From Pseudanabaena sp. FACHB-1998 (GTDB lineage: Bacteria; Cyanobacteriota; Cyanobacteriia; Pseudanabaenales; Pseudanabaenaceae), in assembly GCF_014696355.1 (NCBI RefSeq), contig NZ_JACJQA010000027.1:1-64000 (forward strand): a stretch of DNA of 64,000 bases, in the 5' to 3' direction. The notes under the pieces were generated by a model that saw nothing but the letters and a program-made list of their open reading frames with translations, was not told where the DNA came from and made no database searches. Positions 7,692-16,232 of this stretch are shown in pieces. The number at the start of each line of letters is the position of its first letter. Positions within the stretch are counted from its first letter, which is position 1. The translations under genes and the position numbers were made by a program.

Positions 7692-10604
7692 TTTTACTGC
7701 GTGTCCTTTGTCTTTAACTGATATCAAAACCCGCTTAATTTCTTCACTGCGAATGGGTTTACTCATATAGTCATTCATGCCCACCTCAAAGCAATTAGTC
7801 TGATCTTCGGGCATCACATTTGCCGTCATCGCTACGATATGCGGTTGGGATGGCAAAGACTGAAGCTGTCGAATTAACCTCGTAGCCGTTAAGCCATCCA
7901 TTTCTGGCATATGCACATCCATAAAAATTAGGTCATAGGCTTTGGTAGCAACCTTTTGTAAGGCTTCTACTCCATTGCTAGCAGTTTCCACCGAATACCC
8001 AAACTTCTTGAGCATGAGCGTAGCTATTTTTAGATTTACAGGATTGTCTTCCACTAATAAAATTTGCAAAGGGAATGCTTCAGCCATTCGTTCTACATCA
8101 TAGTTGCTCTTTTTGATTATTGATAGAGGAAGGCGGTCGTCATTAGTAACATCTGATAAAGCGATCGTAAAGTAGAAAGTAGAACCTTGCTCTTCAGGCT
8201 TCTGGAGGTTTTCCCAGTCCCTAGGTGGTTCGCCGCCAATTTCTCCCCGACTCTCCACCCAAATGGAACCACCCATAAATCCAACTAAATACTTGCAAAT
8301 GGCTAACCCCAAGCCAGTACCGCCATATTTGCGATTAATGGAAGCATCCCCTTGGGCAAAGGGTCGAAATAGTCGATCTATCAGATCTTTAGAGATGCTA
8401 ATCCCAGTATCTTGGACGGCAAATAGTAACATCTGAGAAGATGCCAGACTTTTGATAGTTAGCGTAACTTTACCTTTTTCCGTAAATTTAATGGCATTGC
8501 CAACGAGATTAATCAAAATTTGGCTTATCCTCGCAAGGTCACCGATGATTTGGGTGGGTACATCAGGGGTGATCGCCAAAACAAGGGTCGTCTCTTGAGC
8601 CGTAGCCTGTTTGCTTAACAGATGGCAAACAGACTGCACGGCATCTATAAGTACAAAAGGACGCTTATCTAATTCTAATTTTCCTGCTTCAATTTTAGAG
8701 AAATCCAGAATATCATTGATAATGGAGAGCAAAATATTGCCACTATCTTGAATCGTCTGAACATAGTCTTTTTGGTCAAAATTTAAAGGCGTAGTGGCTA
8801 ATAGCTCCGCCATCCCAATGACACCATTCATGGGAGTACGAATTTCATGGCTCATATTAGCCAGAAACTCACTTTTAGATCTAGTTGCTAATTCCGCAGC
8901 TTCCTTAGCTTGCGCCAATATCAACTCCGCTTGTTTCCTTTCTGTAATGTCTCTGGCTACTTGAATAACCTTATCATCAGTGATAGGCGAAATATTAGCG
9001 GCAAACCAAATTTCTCGACCATTTAGTACGAGGCTGTAATCACAGCTGACTATTTTTTTTGTTTCTAACGATTCCTTCACGGCTCTTCTAATTGTATTCG
9101 CAGCAGTTTCAGGTAGTTCTTCTTCAATTGACTTATTTACAACTTCCTCAGGAGTACCTAGTAGATTTTCGAGATTGGTTGGCACTACTTTAATGCAGTT
9201 TCCTGACGCATTCCGAACTAGTCCCACATCAGACATCGCCGCAAAAAGAGCATTCTGTTCGGCGTAGGCTTCGCGTAGTTTTGCTTCATTTTTTCTCAAA
9301 TTGATTTCTGCTTGCTTCCAATTGGTAATCTCTTTGATATAGCCATGCCATAAGGTGCTGCCATCGGGTTCACGCTCTGGAGTCGCATGTCCATGCAACC
9401 AGATGATGCGTCCATCGGCAAAACGTACTCGATATTCACATTGCCAAATTGTCAGATTTTGCGCGGATTCCTGAATGGAATCACCGACTAAATTGATGTC
9501 ATCGAGATGGATCGCTTGAAAGACTGAAGATGCATCTTGTCGCACTTCTTCAGGAGTAACTCCATAAATATCGCGAATTCCCTGACTGGCATAGGGGAAA
9601 TAGGAACTACCATCAGGTCGGAGACGATATTGATAAATAACGCCTGGAATATTGCGAGAGATCTGCTCAAGTTTTTGCTCTAGCTTCACTTGCGATGTCA
9701 TATCCCGCACGATTACCAAAGCTTCGTTGTCATTGATGGGCGCAACTCTAATCTCTTCATAGGCGATTTGGTCAAATTTCATCAATTGATGGTTATAGAT
9801 TTGCAGTTTTTTCGTCGCGATCGCTCTATCAATCGCCTGAAGTTGCATTTCTAGAAGATCTGGGGGTAAAACTTCTGATAGATGATTTTGAATAGAAACA
9901 AAGCTTTCCGATTCGTTTTTATGAGTAGCCTGATTCATAAAATCCAAGCAATATCCTTCACGATTTACTCTGAGTAACAAATCTGGAAACGTGTCAAGGA
10001 TTGCTCTTTGGCGAATTTCACTCTCCCGCAAGGCTGCTTCCATGTTTTTACGCGCCGTAATATTCTCAATGATATTTTTAAGAGAATTGCCTAGTTGAGC
10101 CGCAATATTTTTTAAAACACTTATTTCATGGGGCTGCCACTGACGCGGGCGATCGCATTGATGAGCAATTATTAATCCAAATAACTCTAATGAGGATTGC
10201 CTCATACCTACAATAGGAACTACAACATTTGCCATTACTTGCATTTTAGTTAGTAAATTGGCATAGCATTCCTGCGTGGGATGATTTGCAATATCATCAA
10301 TAAAGCTAATCCGCCCCTCTTGATATTGCTGCTTCCAGTTTTGAGCCAAGCAAGTATCGCTAATTAAATTTCCCGCAATGGGAATCCAAGGTTCCCCTAC
10401 GGATTCTGCCATTACTACGCCATCATGATTGGGTAAAAATTGATATATCAATACGCGATCGCATTCCAAAATCCCCCTTGTCTTTTGTACAGTAATATCT
10501 AGCAAATCATCCAAATTTGAAGTATTATGCATCTGAAGCGTTAAATCAGTAATACGATCTAATATCTTCTCTAAAATAGTTTCCGTGTTACTGCTAATAG
10601 TCAT
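7689..10604 (-). CDS. Hybrid sensor histidine kinase (GAF, PAS, HisKA, HATPase, receiver)
   Basis: This 971-residue protein has no membrane segment and is probably a cytoplasmic sensor. Order of domains: GAF (about 25-175, phytochrome-like but without an obvious bilin-binding Cys-His), PAS (195-310), PAS with PAC motif (315-435, FADGRIIWLHGHATP), PAS (450-560), HisKA with phospho-acceptor His in FLANMSHEIRTPMNG near residue 583, HATPase with NLVGNAIKFT and GGTGLGLAICK, and a C-terminal receiver with phospho-acceptor Asp in FMDVHMPEMDG near residue 895. It should feed a phosphorelay; no response-regulator partner lies next to it. The signal is unknown. It resembles the second hybrid kinase at 23012-25933 in domain content. 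Confidence 0.92.
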   Translation of the reverse strand: MTISSNTETILEKILDRITDLTLQMHNTSNLDDLLDITVQKTRGILECDRVLIYQFLPNHDGVVMAESVGEPWIPIAGNLISDTCLAQNWKQQYQEGRISFIDDIANHPTQECYANLLTKMQVMANVVVPIVGMRQSSLELFGLIIAHQCDRPRQWQPHEISVLKNIAAQLGNSLKNIIENITARKNMEAALRESEIRQRAILDTFPDLLLRVNREGYCLDFMNQATHKNESESFVSIQNHLSEVLPPDLLEMQLQAIDRAIATKKLQIYNHQLMKFDQIAYEEIRVAPINDNEALVIVRDMTSQVKLEQKLEQISRNIPGVIYQYRLRPDGSSYFPYASQGIRDIYGVTPEEVRQDASSVFQAIHLDDINLVGDSIQESAQNLTIWQCEYRVRFADGRIIWLHGHATPEREPDGSTLWHGYIKEITNWKQAEINLRKNEAKLREAYAEQNALFAAMSDVGLVRNASGNCIKVVPTNLENLLGTPEEVVNKSIEEELPETAANTIRRAVKESLETKKIVSCDYSLVLNGREIWFAANISPITDDKVIQVARDITERKQAELILAQAKEAAELATRSKSEFLANMSHEIRTPMNGVIGMAELLATTPLNFDQKDYVQTIQDSGNILLSIINDILDFSKIEAGKLELDKRPFVLIDAVQSVCHLLSKQATAQETTLVLAITPDVPTQIIGDLARISQILINLVGNAIKFTEKGKVTLTIKSLASSQMLLFAVQDTGISISKDLIDRLFRPFAQGDASINRKYGGTGLGLAICKYLVGFMGGSIWVESRGEIGGEPPRDWENLQKPEEQGSTFYFTIALSDVTNDDRLPLSIIKKSNYDVERMAEAFPLQILLVEDNPVNLKIATLMLKKFGYSVETASNGVEALQKVATKAYDLIFMDVHMPEMDGLTATRLIRQLQSLPSQPHIVAMTANVMPEDQTNCFEVGMNDYMSKPIRSEEIKRVLISVKDKGHAVK

Positions 10605-11134
10605 ATTTAAGTACAGTCTTCCGTAATTAATTAATAGCTAAATCGTTAATTCTTGAACAAATAGCAACGCTGTAACCTTCCCCCGAAGATACTTTAGCTG
10701 GAGAATCATGCCCCATTATAGATTCTTTTACTTTCAAAGATGTCTTGTGTTATGAAACGGACATTTACCTAAATATATAAAAACTTATTATTCCCTATAA
10801 AAATTATAAATGATTTAAGAGCTTAAATGGTTAAAAAAAACAGTTTTTTTAAGCTGTCTGAGCTAGCTATATAGCCATTCTAAAATGAGTCACGATAACC
10901 ATAAGCTTATGAAAAGGGGCTTACGCCCTTTGCCTTTCTCACAAATTAAATAGGATTTCTATAGTTGAGATTGTATCTCTTATACCAATTTACAGTTCGC
11001 TCTACTTACAGCGCTTTGCCATTTCTTAAAATTTATCTGTAATACACAAAAATGAGAGAGTCTATATCTCTTTCGTTTTTGTAACAATCGTCAAAAGTAT
11101 GGCGACCATTTTGTAAGTTAAAAACTAAATTTAG
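10605..11134. other. 530-base AT-rich intergenic stretch
   Basis: I see no coding region here. It holds the promoter side of the hybrid kinase gene (10605-10800, very AT-rich), a small hairpin AAAGGGGC/GCCCTTT at 10914-10932, an isolated CAGCGCTTTGCC motif near 11008 of the kind found at other intergenic repeats, and an imperfect hairpin at 11046-11082 (ACAAAAA/TTTTTGT arms) that may terminate the NERD gene. Confidence 0.55.
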
Positions 11135-12154
11135 CTACTTATTAGTATGAAACAGCTTTGAAGTTTCACATCTTTCACATTCAACAAAAAACTGTAAACC
11201 ATTCTTACGAATCTTAGTCTTTTCAGCACAACTTGAACATATGTTTTTTATAGATGTATTTTTGCCACAGTCATGACATTTAAAATAATAAGAGTGAACA
11301 TAGAGAATGGAAATATTACCGCTTTGACAATGAGAACATTTATGTTGAAAATTTACAGACTCTAATTTTGCATTATTTTTAACAATTGGCTTGATAACTG
11401 GCTTATTAACAACATTTATAACCTTTGCCGTGATCTGTACAGAATCCTTAGAATTTACATCCTTTTTGGGAAGTGATTCTGAATTTTGCTTAGCAGATTT
11501 AATATTTACTGGTTTATGTTGTGACAGTAAAAAATTACTAATCCTTATTACTTCATCGGCATTAAACTCATAAGCAACATCTAAACTCAAGCTCAACAAA
11601 CTATTTTTCTTGCGATAGGTCGATATAATCGCCTTTACATTTTCAGAAATTTGATCAGCTTTTGCCACATTTTCTAATTTATTATTTCGCGGACGATTGA
11701 TAATTCCAGAGTCAGAAATTGCTACTAAAATGTCAATGGGCATTCTAGTAAAATGTGCTTGCCTTCCAAACAAAATTTTATTCAGCAGAGATTCGACATG
11801 ATCTTCTAAATACTCTTTAAGAAACTTCCCTTGACGCTGCGCTTGCAAAATTGGCGAAGGCATTCCCTGCCATTGATTATTAAACCAACGTTTCCATTCC
11901 CCCAATTCATTTACTTCTACGCGGGTAGTTACACTCTTACTTTCAATAATGATAATTCCGTAGGGATGCAATATTAAATGATCGAGCTGACAAGCATCTT
12001 CTTGCTTTTCAAAGCGCAAGTTATTAAAAACTAATATTTGCGGATCATCCTTAAATTCACGTTTTAGATAAAAAGCTAGCTGAGATTCAGCATAATGTCC
12101 CGCTTGACCAAATTTGTCGGAAATTTCTGCACGCTCTAATTCTTTAATAATCAT
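11135..12154 (-). CDS. NERD-domain protein with two C-terminal zinc ribbons
   Basis: This 339-residue protein starts at ATG 12154, with GAGGG upstream. Residues 12-130 form a NERD (nuclease-related) domain: EISDKFGQAGHYAESQLAFYL, then CQLDHLILHPYGIIIIESKS with the D-(x)n-E-x-K nuclease triad. A low-complexity linker follows. The last 70 residues carry two four-cysteine zinc ribbons: CSHC with CHDC, and CSSC with CERC. NERD domains are thought to process DNA and usually accompany helicases or zinc-binding domains; the exact substrate is unknown. No partner gene is adjacent. Confidence 0.85.
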   Translation of the reverse strand: MIIKELERAEISDKFGQAGHYAESQLAFYLKREFKDDPQILVFNNLRFEKQEDACQLDHLILHPYGIIIIESKSVTTRVEVNELGEWKRWFNNQWQGMPSPILQAQRQGKFLKEYLEDHVESLLNKILFGRQAHFTRMPIDILVAISDSGIINRPRNNKLENVAKADQISENVKAIISTYRKKNSLLSLSLDVAYEFNADEVIRISNFLLSQHKPVNIKSAKQNSESLPKKDVNSKDSVQITAKVINVVNKPVIKPIVKNNAKLESVNFQHKCSHCQSGNISILYVHSYYFKCHDCGKNTSIKNICSSCAEKTKIRKNGLQFFVECERCETSKLFHTNK

Positions 12155-12263
12155 TATTTCCCTCAATATCCCCTAAATAGAGAGGATATTTCCTATCTAG
12201 ACATCATTACATTTTACAAGCTCAAGATTAGAAACAGCATATCGCGTCATTTCTCACTCAAAT

Positions 12264-12314
12264 CCAGAAAAAAATTAAAAGTGTTGCTTTTCAACACTTT
12301 TAATTTTTTTCTGG
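12264..12314. terminator. 23-bp palindrome downstream of pyrE
   Basis: CCAGAAAAAAATTAAAAGTG and its complement form a 23-base stem (12264-12286 with 12292-12314) with a 5-base loop. It lies about 20 bases past the pyrE stop codon and has T-rich arms on both sides, so it could terminate in either direction. Confidence 0.7.
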
Positions 12315-12333
12315 TGAGCCAATTGAAAGCTAA

Positions 12334-12897
12334 TTAACCAATCGATTTAGCGTAGCTTTGAATTTCGCCAATCTGAAAAACTGCGGCAAACTGTAAGCCC
12401 TCCTTCGCGTAAAGCTCCGCACCACCCTGCTGGCGATCAACTAGCGTTAGTACATGGGTCACCGTATAACCCGCATTCCGCAACTTCTCCACCGCAAACA
12501 AAGCCGATTGCCCAGTAGTCACCACATCCTCTAAGACCACTACATTTGTATTTGGCTCTAGCAGTGGCCCCTCAATCCATGCTTCCGTGCCATGTCCTTT
12601 TGGTTGCTTGCGAATAATCAACGCAGGAATTGGCTTATTCTCATAAGCCGATACGACACTCACCGCACTGACAATAGGATCAGCCCCCAAAGTCAAGCCT
12701 GCCACAGCCCCCGTTCCCTCTGGCAACATCGACAATAAAACTTGACCAGTCCACAAGCCCCCAAAGGGATGTAGAGTCACTAACTTACCATTGATGTAAT
12801 AGGTGCTTTTTTGACCAGAAGATAAAGTAAAGTCACCACTTTTGTAGGCAAGGCGACAGAATAAGTCTAATAATTTTTCGCGATTTGAATGTTCCAC
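12334..12897 (-). CDS. pyrE: Orotate phosphoribosyltransferase
   Basis: This 187-residue cytoplasmic enzyme joins orotate to PRPP to make OMP in pyrimidine synthesis. The PRPP-binding motif VVVLEDVVTTGQSAL is at about residues 118-132. The catalytic flexible loop lies around IIRKQPKGHGTEAWIEG, residues 93-109. N-terminal FTLSSGQKSTYYINGK is the orotate-binding block. Length is normal for bacterial PyrE. The gene stands alone between palindromic terminators. Confidence 0.95.
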   Translation of the reverse strand: MEHSNREKLLDLFCRLAYKSGDFTLSSGQKSTYYINGKLVTLHPFGGLWTGQVLLSMLPEGTGAVAGLTLGADPIVSAVSVVSAYENKPIPALIIRKQPKGHGTEAWIEGPLLEPNTNVVVLEDVVTTGQSALFAVEKLRNAGYTVTHVLTLVDRQQGGAELYAKEGLQFAAVFQIGEIQSYAKSIG

Positions 12898-12981
12898 AAC
12901 TTTGATTTATCTTTTGATTTTTGAGGTAAATGCACTTTAGTAAATGCAATTTTAAGTTTATAGCCATAGCTGTCGCTCAAT

Positions 12982-13032
12982 AAAACCAAAAGAGAGATGG
13001 GGCGCAAAGCACCCCATCTCTCTTTTGGTTTT
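12982..13032. repeat. Palindromic repeat upstream of pyrE
   Basis: A 24-base stem with one mismatch (C-A) and loop AAA; outer ends AAAACC/GGTTTT. Unlike most family members it lies between divergent genes, upstream of both pyrE and the secreted-protein gene, so it cannot be only a terminator. Confidence 0.7.
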
Positions 13033-13188
13033 ACTGCCAAGTAGCTACTCCCTTCCCCCACAAGTAGGAATAGCAACGCTTTGCCCTAATATTCCTAACT
13101 TGGGGTTTTGACAATTTTAGGAAATCAGTCAATTTATGGCTGGATCTGCTACATTAGTCAGCGTCCAATAGTGAGGATGTGTATTTAT

Positions 13189-13641
13189 ATGAGTACTCGG
13201 TTCTCTTGGCTAGCATCATCACTCGTAGCAGCAACAACTTTGCTCGCTAGTGGTGCTGCATTTGCCGACCCCCTGCTCACCGATCAAGATCAATTTCCGA
13301 GAAACTTTCCTCCTACCTATCCACAGGTACAGAATAAAGTCTTGGATATGACTTCTGATCCTAACTTGCCTAATCCCTACATTCAAACGACTTTTAGGGA
13401 TCAATGGATTGAGCGCCAGTCAAATGCTTTACGAGCAATTCATCGAGACATGATGGACATGCAAACTCTTAGTGATGCGACTATTCGCACCCGTGACTTA
13501 CCTAGTTCCTATTGCTCCTCTTTGCTTGCTGAAGGATTTAACGCTTGTGCGGCTCCCGAAGAGCCAGAGCCTGCTGTGCCTGCGCCTAGAGTGGAAACTC
13601 CAGCAGCGACTCCAGCAGCACCCGTTCCTGCCCTGTGGTAA
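13189..13641 (+). CDS. Small exported protein, unknown function
   Basis: The product is 150 residues from ATG 13189; GAGG lies 12 bases upstream, and a second ATG at 13177 is possible. Residues 1-30 are a signal peptide with a hydrophobic core rich in Ala, Leu and Thr, ending AAFA before DPL. The mature part has two Cys near the C-terminus (SSYCSSLL and FNACAAP), probably a disulfide, and a proline/alanine-rich tail. I recognise no family. It is probably periplasmic. Confidence 0.65.
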   Translation: MSTRFSWLASSLVAATTLLASGAAFADPLLTDQDQFPRNFPPTYPQVQNKVLDMTSDPNLPNPYIQTTFRDQWIERQSNALRAIHRDMMDMQTLSDATIRTRDLPSSYCSSLLAEGFNACAAPEEPEPAVPAPRVETPAATPAAPVPALW

Positions 13642-13726
13642 TCGGTTAAATTACCCTATTAAGTTTTTTGTGTTGAGTCTGGATTATTTTTACCTACATA
13701 GCAATGAAAGGGCTGCTTAGGATAAA

Positions 13727-13818
13727 AAAATAAAAGTGGCGGCGCTTCGCGCCGCCACTTTTATTTTGGGTAATCAACCTAAGAACCTAAGAAGCGCCGC
13801 AACTCGCTTCTTAGGTTT
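13727..13818. repeat. Tandem palindromes: one perfect, one core-deleted
   Basis: 13727-13767 is a perfect 19-base stem, GTGGCGGCGC core, loop TTC. 13785-13818 has arms AACCTAAGAAGCG/CGCTTCTTAGGTT, but its middle is only CCGCAACT, half of the usual GTTGCGGCGC core. It looks like a copy that lost one half-core by deletion. Both lie between convergent genes and may terminate them. Confidence 0.7.
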
Positions 13819-13822
13819 TTAA

Positions 13823-15580
13823 TTATGCATTAGGAAAAATGCGGAGGCGGCGATTGGGTTCAGCGCCATAGCTTTCCGATCGCAGTTGGTAATGCTCGAC
13901 TAGCTCATGTTGCATACGGCGAATTACCGAAGAACGTGGCAGCAACTCGACGGGCTGACCTTTAGGAATCACGATCTGCTCAACGGCTAGACGAGTTTCT
14001 TCAAGGGCTTCGATTTCATCTTCCGAATCACCATAGGCAAACATATTCAAGTCGGTAATCGTATCCGCAGGGCTTTCGTCGATATGCAAAATCCGCCGCA
14101 AAGCGCGAGTGATTTGGGGAAGGGTACTAGTTTTAATCGCGTGAATCGGGATTTGCCTTGCCTCGGCAACTTGACGCACTTTGGAACTAGTACGAATTTG
14201 CGATCGCAAAGCCAAGACAATATCCGCTTCATCCAAATCCTTAGTAATTTCAATCGGTAAATTGATGGATTGAATTACCTGCTCCGTTTGATGACGACTG
14301 ACTCCATAGAGATAGACATTTAATGTGCCGAAGCGCTCTTGGATCGTGCCGTACACAGTCGCAGTTTCGTTAAATTCTTCCTCTTCCAATTCATTAGACG
14401 TGCCATTGTTAGAGAGATTTGCAGCGGTACTCGCGGGAACCTTGCTGCTGGAGTCAGCTAACTCTAGACGCATTTGCACTTGAGGATCAAGGGGAATGGG
14501 CTTGAGCTTACCCGTTGCTCGCCACCCTTTAATCGCAGGATTTCTGACCACTTCAGGATTTTTGGGCTTCTCCTCAGTGGTAGTTACTTCGCCCCCGTCG
14601 CTAACGGAACGAATTTGGCGACCAGGGTCACGATCGCGCAGCAGCATATCAATGGTTCCCGCCACATCGTCATGGACTGCCCAACGATAACGCTCCCACA
14701 TTTCCACAGCGATATCAAAGGTGGGTAGCGCCTTGCGTTCGAGGATGCTCTTTTGAGGCAAGCCACGCCGCCGCATTTCTTCATCACCGAGGGTAACGGA
14801 TTGAATACCGCCGATCAAATCAGAAAGGGTCGGGTTTTTGATTAAATTGGCAAGTTGATTACCATGTGCCGTGCCGACGAGTTGCACACCCCGTTCCGCG
14901 ATCGTTCTGGCGGCTAGAGCTTCCAGTTCTGTACCGATTTCATCAATGACGATTACTTCAGGCATATGGTTTTCCACCGCTTCGATCATTACTTGGTGCT
15001 GCAATTCAGGTTGAGAGACTTGCATTCTACGCGCCCGACCGATCGCGGGGTGAGGGATATCGCCATCACCAGCAATTTCGTTAGATGAGTCAATAATCAC
15101 CACGCGCTTATTCAAGTCATCGGCAAGCACACGGGCAATCTCGCGCAGAGCCGTAGTTTTACCCATGCCGGGTTTACCCAAGAGTAAAATCGATTTGCCT
15201 GTTTCTACTAAGTCGCGAATCATCGCGATCGTGCCATAGACAGCCCGACCAACCCGACAGGTTAAGCCAATAATTTCGCCTTTGCGATTACGAATGGCAC
15301 TAATGCGGTGCAGGGTGCGCTCAATCCCTGCGCGATTATCGCCGCCAAATTCGCCCACTTGCTTAACGCAGATCGCTAAATCTTCTTTGGTGATCGGGTC
15401 ATCGGTTAAATATTTAGTACTGTCAAAATAACGCGCTTCTGGCAACCTGCCTAGATCCATCACAATTTCGACAAGTTGTTCTAGCCCGCCGCAGAGTTCA
15501 AGGCTATTTTTGATGCGTGGTGGCAGAATATCGAGAAGTTGATCGAGGTTGTCTGTAACTTGCTTGCGGATGGAGTCCAT
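13823..15580 (-). CDS. Ycf45-like AAA ATPase with R3H domain
   Basis: This 585-residue protein is conserved in cyanobacteria and red-algal plastids (Ycf45). It joins a SpoIIIAA-like P-loop ATPase (about residues 90-300) to a C-terminal R3H single-strand nucleic-acid-binding segment. Walker A is LLLGKPGMGKTTALREIAR near residue 132; Walker B is MPEVIVIDEIG near 208. A linker follows, then an Asp/Glu-rich part and RSSVIRRMQHELVEHY with the R-x3-H motif near residues 555-570. It probably acts on RNA or single-stranded DNA in the cytoplasm; the precise role is not known. Confidence 0.9.
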   Translation of the reverse strand: MDSIRKQVTDNLDQLLDILPPRIKNSLELCGGLEQLVEIVMDLGRLPEARYFDSTKYLTDDPITKEDLAICVKQVGEFGGDNRAGIERTLHRISAIRNRKGEIIGLTCRVGRAVYGTIAMIRDLVETGKSILLLGKPGMGKTTALREIARVLADDLNKRVVIIDSSNEIAGDGDIPHPAIGRARRMQVSQPELQHQVMIEAVENHMPEVIVIDEIGTELEALAARTIAERGVQLVGTAHGNQLANLIKNPTLSDLIGGIQSVTLGDEEMRRRGLPQKSILERKALPTFDIAVEMWERYRWAVHDDVAGTIDMLLRDRDPGRQIRSVSDGGEVTTTEEKPKNPEVVRNPAIKGWRATGKLKPIPLDPQVQMRLELADSSSKVPASTAANLSNNGTSNELEEEEFNETATVYGTIQERFGTLNVYLYGVSRHQTEQVIQSINLPIEITKDLDEADIVLALRSQIRTSSKVRQVAEARQIPIHAIKTSTLPQITRALRRILHIDESPADTITDLNMFAYGDSEDEIEALEETRLAVEQIVIPKGQPVELLPRSSVIRRMQHELVEHYQLRSESYGAEPNRRLRIFPNA

Positions 15581-15640
15581 TAGGCTTTTTAAAGGTTTTA
15601 CGGTTAGGTTTAATTGCTAAAAGTGCTACTTCGCAGAACT

Positions 15641-15706
15641 TTTAGACTTGTTTGATTTGCGAAACTAATTGCTTGGCGATCGCTACGGCTTGCCAGAGTA
15701 AAAAAG
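15641..15706. repeat. Duplicated 3' end of ldpA (direct repeat copy A)
   Basis: These 66 bases match 16167-16232, the last bases of ldpA, with about four mismatches and the same orientation. The reading frame LLWQAVAIAKQLVSQ is preserved up to a stop codon. The two copies flank the toxin-antitoxin locus 15742-16145, in the manner of att sites left by integration at a gene's 3' end. Confidence 0.85.
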
Positions 15707-15741
15707 TTGGGATAGCCCCATTGTAGCTATTCAGGCAATGG

Positions 15742-15939
15742 TCAACTAAGAGGGGAGGGAGAAGCTGGATTCAACTTAAACGCCTCAATCATGGTTTGAT
15801 TCAATTTTGCAATGTAAGAGTTTTGTAGTTTGCCTAACTTTCTGATAATTAGCTTCCGCTCAAGAGTAACAATCTTAGTAACCCGAACTTTAGAAACAAC
15901 CTTTAAGCCAATTACATCACCCTTTTGCAAAGAGATCAT
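15742..15939 (-). pseudogene. PemK/MazF-like toxin, apparently internally deleted
   Basis: This 65-residue reading frame begins MISLQKGDVIGLK, like the first strand of PemK/MazF RNases, then passes directly to a segment like the end of those toxins (SKVRVTKIVTLERKLIIRKL, then LNQTMIEAFKL). Intact members are about 105-115 residues, so roughly 45 central residues, including the RNA-binding loops, are missing while the frame is kept. It overlaps the preceding antitoxin gene by ATGA. It is probably inactive, although a shortened protein could still bind the antitoxin. The family call is by eye. Confidence 0.6.
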
Positions 15940-16145
15940 ACGGGCTGACCATCTTCAAGGGTATAAATATCTGGCTCTGTTTCTAAAAACTTAAAAGCAT
16001 TTCCTAACATCGCAATTTTTGCAATTTCTTTACTTGATATCTCTGCGGACTCCCAAAACAATTTTTCCTCTAGCAAAAATCTTTCTTCCCAAGAAAGCGA
16101 TCTAATAACCTGTACAAGATTCTCAACTAATTGAATGTTGATCAT
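15936..16145 (-). CDS. Putative antitoxin of the PemK/MazF-type pair
   Basis: This 69-residue protein has a helical N-terminus (LVENLVQVIRSLSWEERFLLEEKLFWE) and an acidic C-terminus (FLETEPDIYTLEDGQPV). Similar short helical proteins precede PemK-like toxins in cyanobacteria. It overlaps the downstream toxin frame by four bases, the usual translational coupling in toxin-antitoxin operons. I see no classical AbrB or ribbon-helix-helix DNA-binding domain. Confidence 0.6.
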   Translation of the reverse strand: MINIQLVENLVQVIRSLSWEERFLLEEKLFWESAEISSKEIAKIAMLGNAFKFLETEPDIYTLEDGQPV

Positions 16146-16166
16146 ATTTTCACCATACTTTAATTA

Positions 16167-16232
16167 TTTAGATTTGTTTAATTTGCGAAACTAATTGCTT
16201 GGCGATCGCTACGGCTTGCCAGAGTAAACAAG
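16167..16232. repeat. 3' end of ldpA (direct repeat copy B)
   Basis: Partner of 15641-15706, offset 526 bases. This copy is the functional 3' end of ldpA. The segment between the copies holds only the toxin-antitoxin frames. Confidence 0.85.

Noticed and set aside
14047-14787. Overlapping frames on both strands inside the Ycf45-like gene
   Set aside because: They are shadows of the real 585-codon frame and lack start signals.
15600-15645. Imperfect hairpin after the Ycf45-like gene start
   Set aside because: CTAAAAGT/ACTTTTAG arms are interrupted by several mismatches; too weak to list as a member of the palindrome family.
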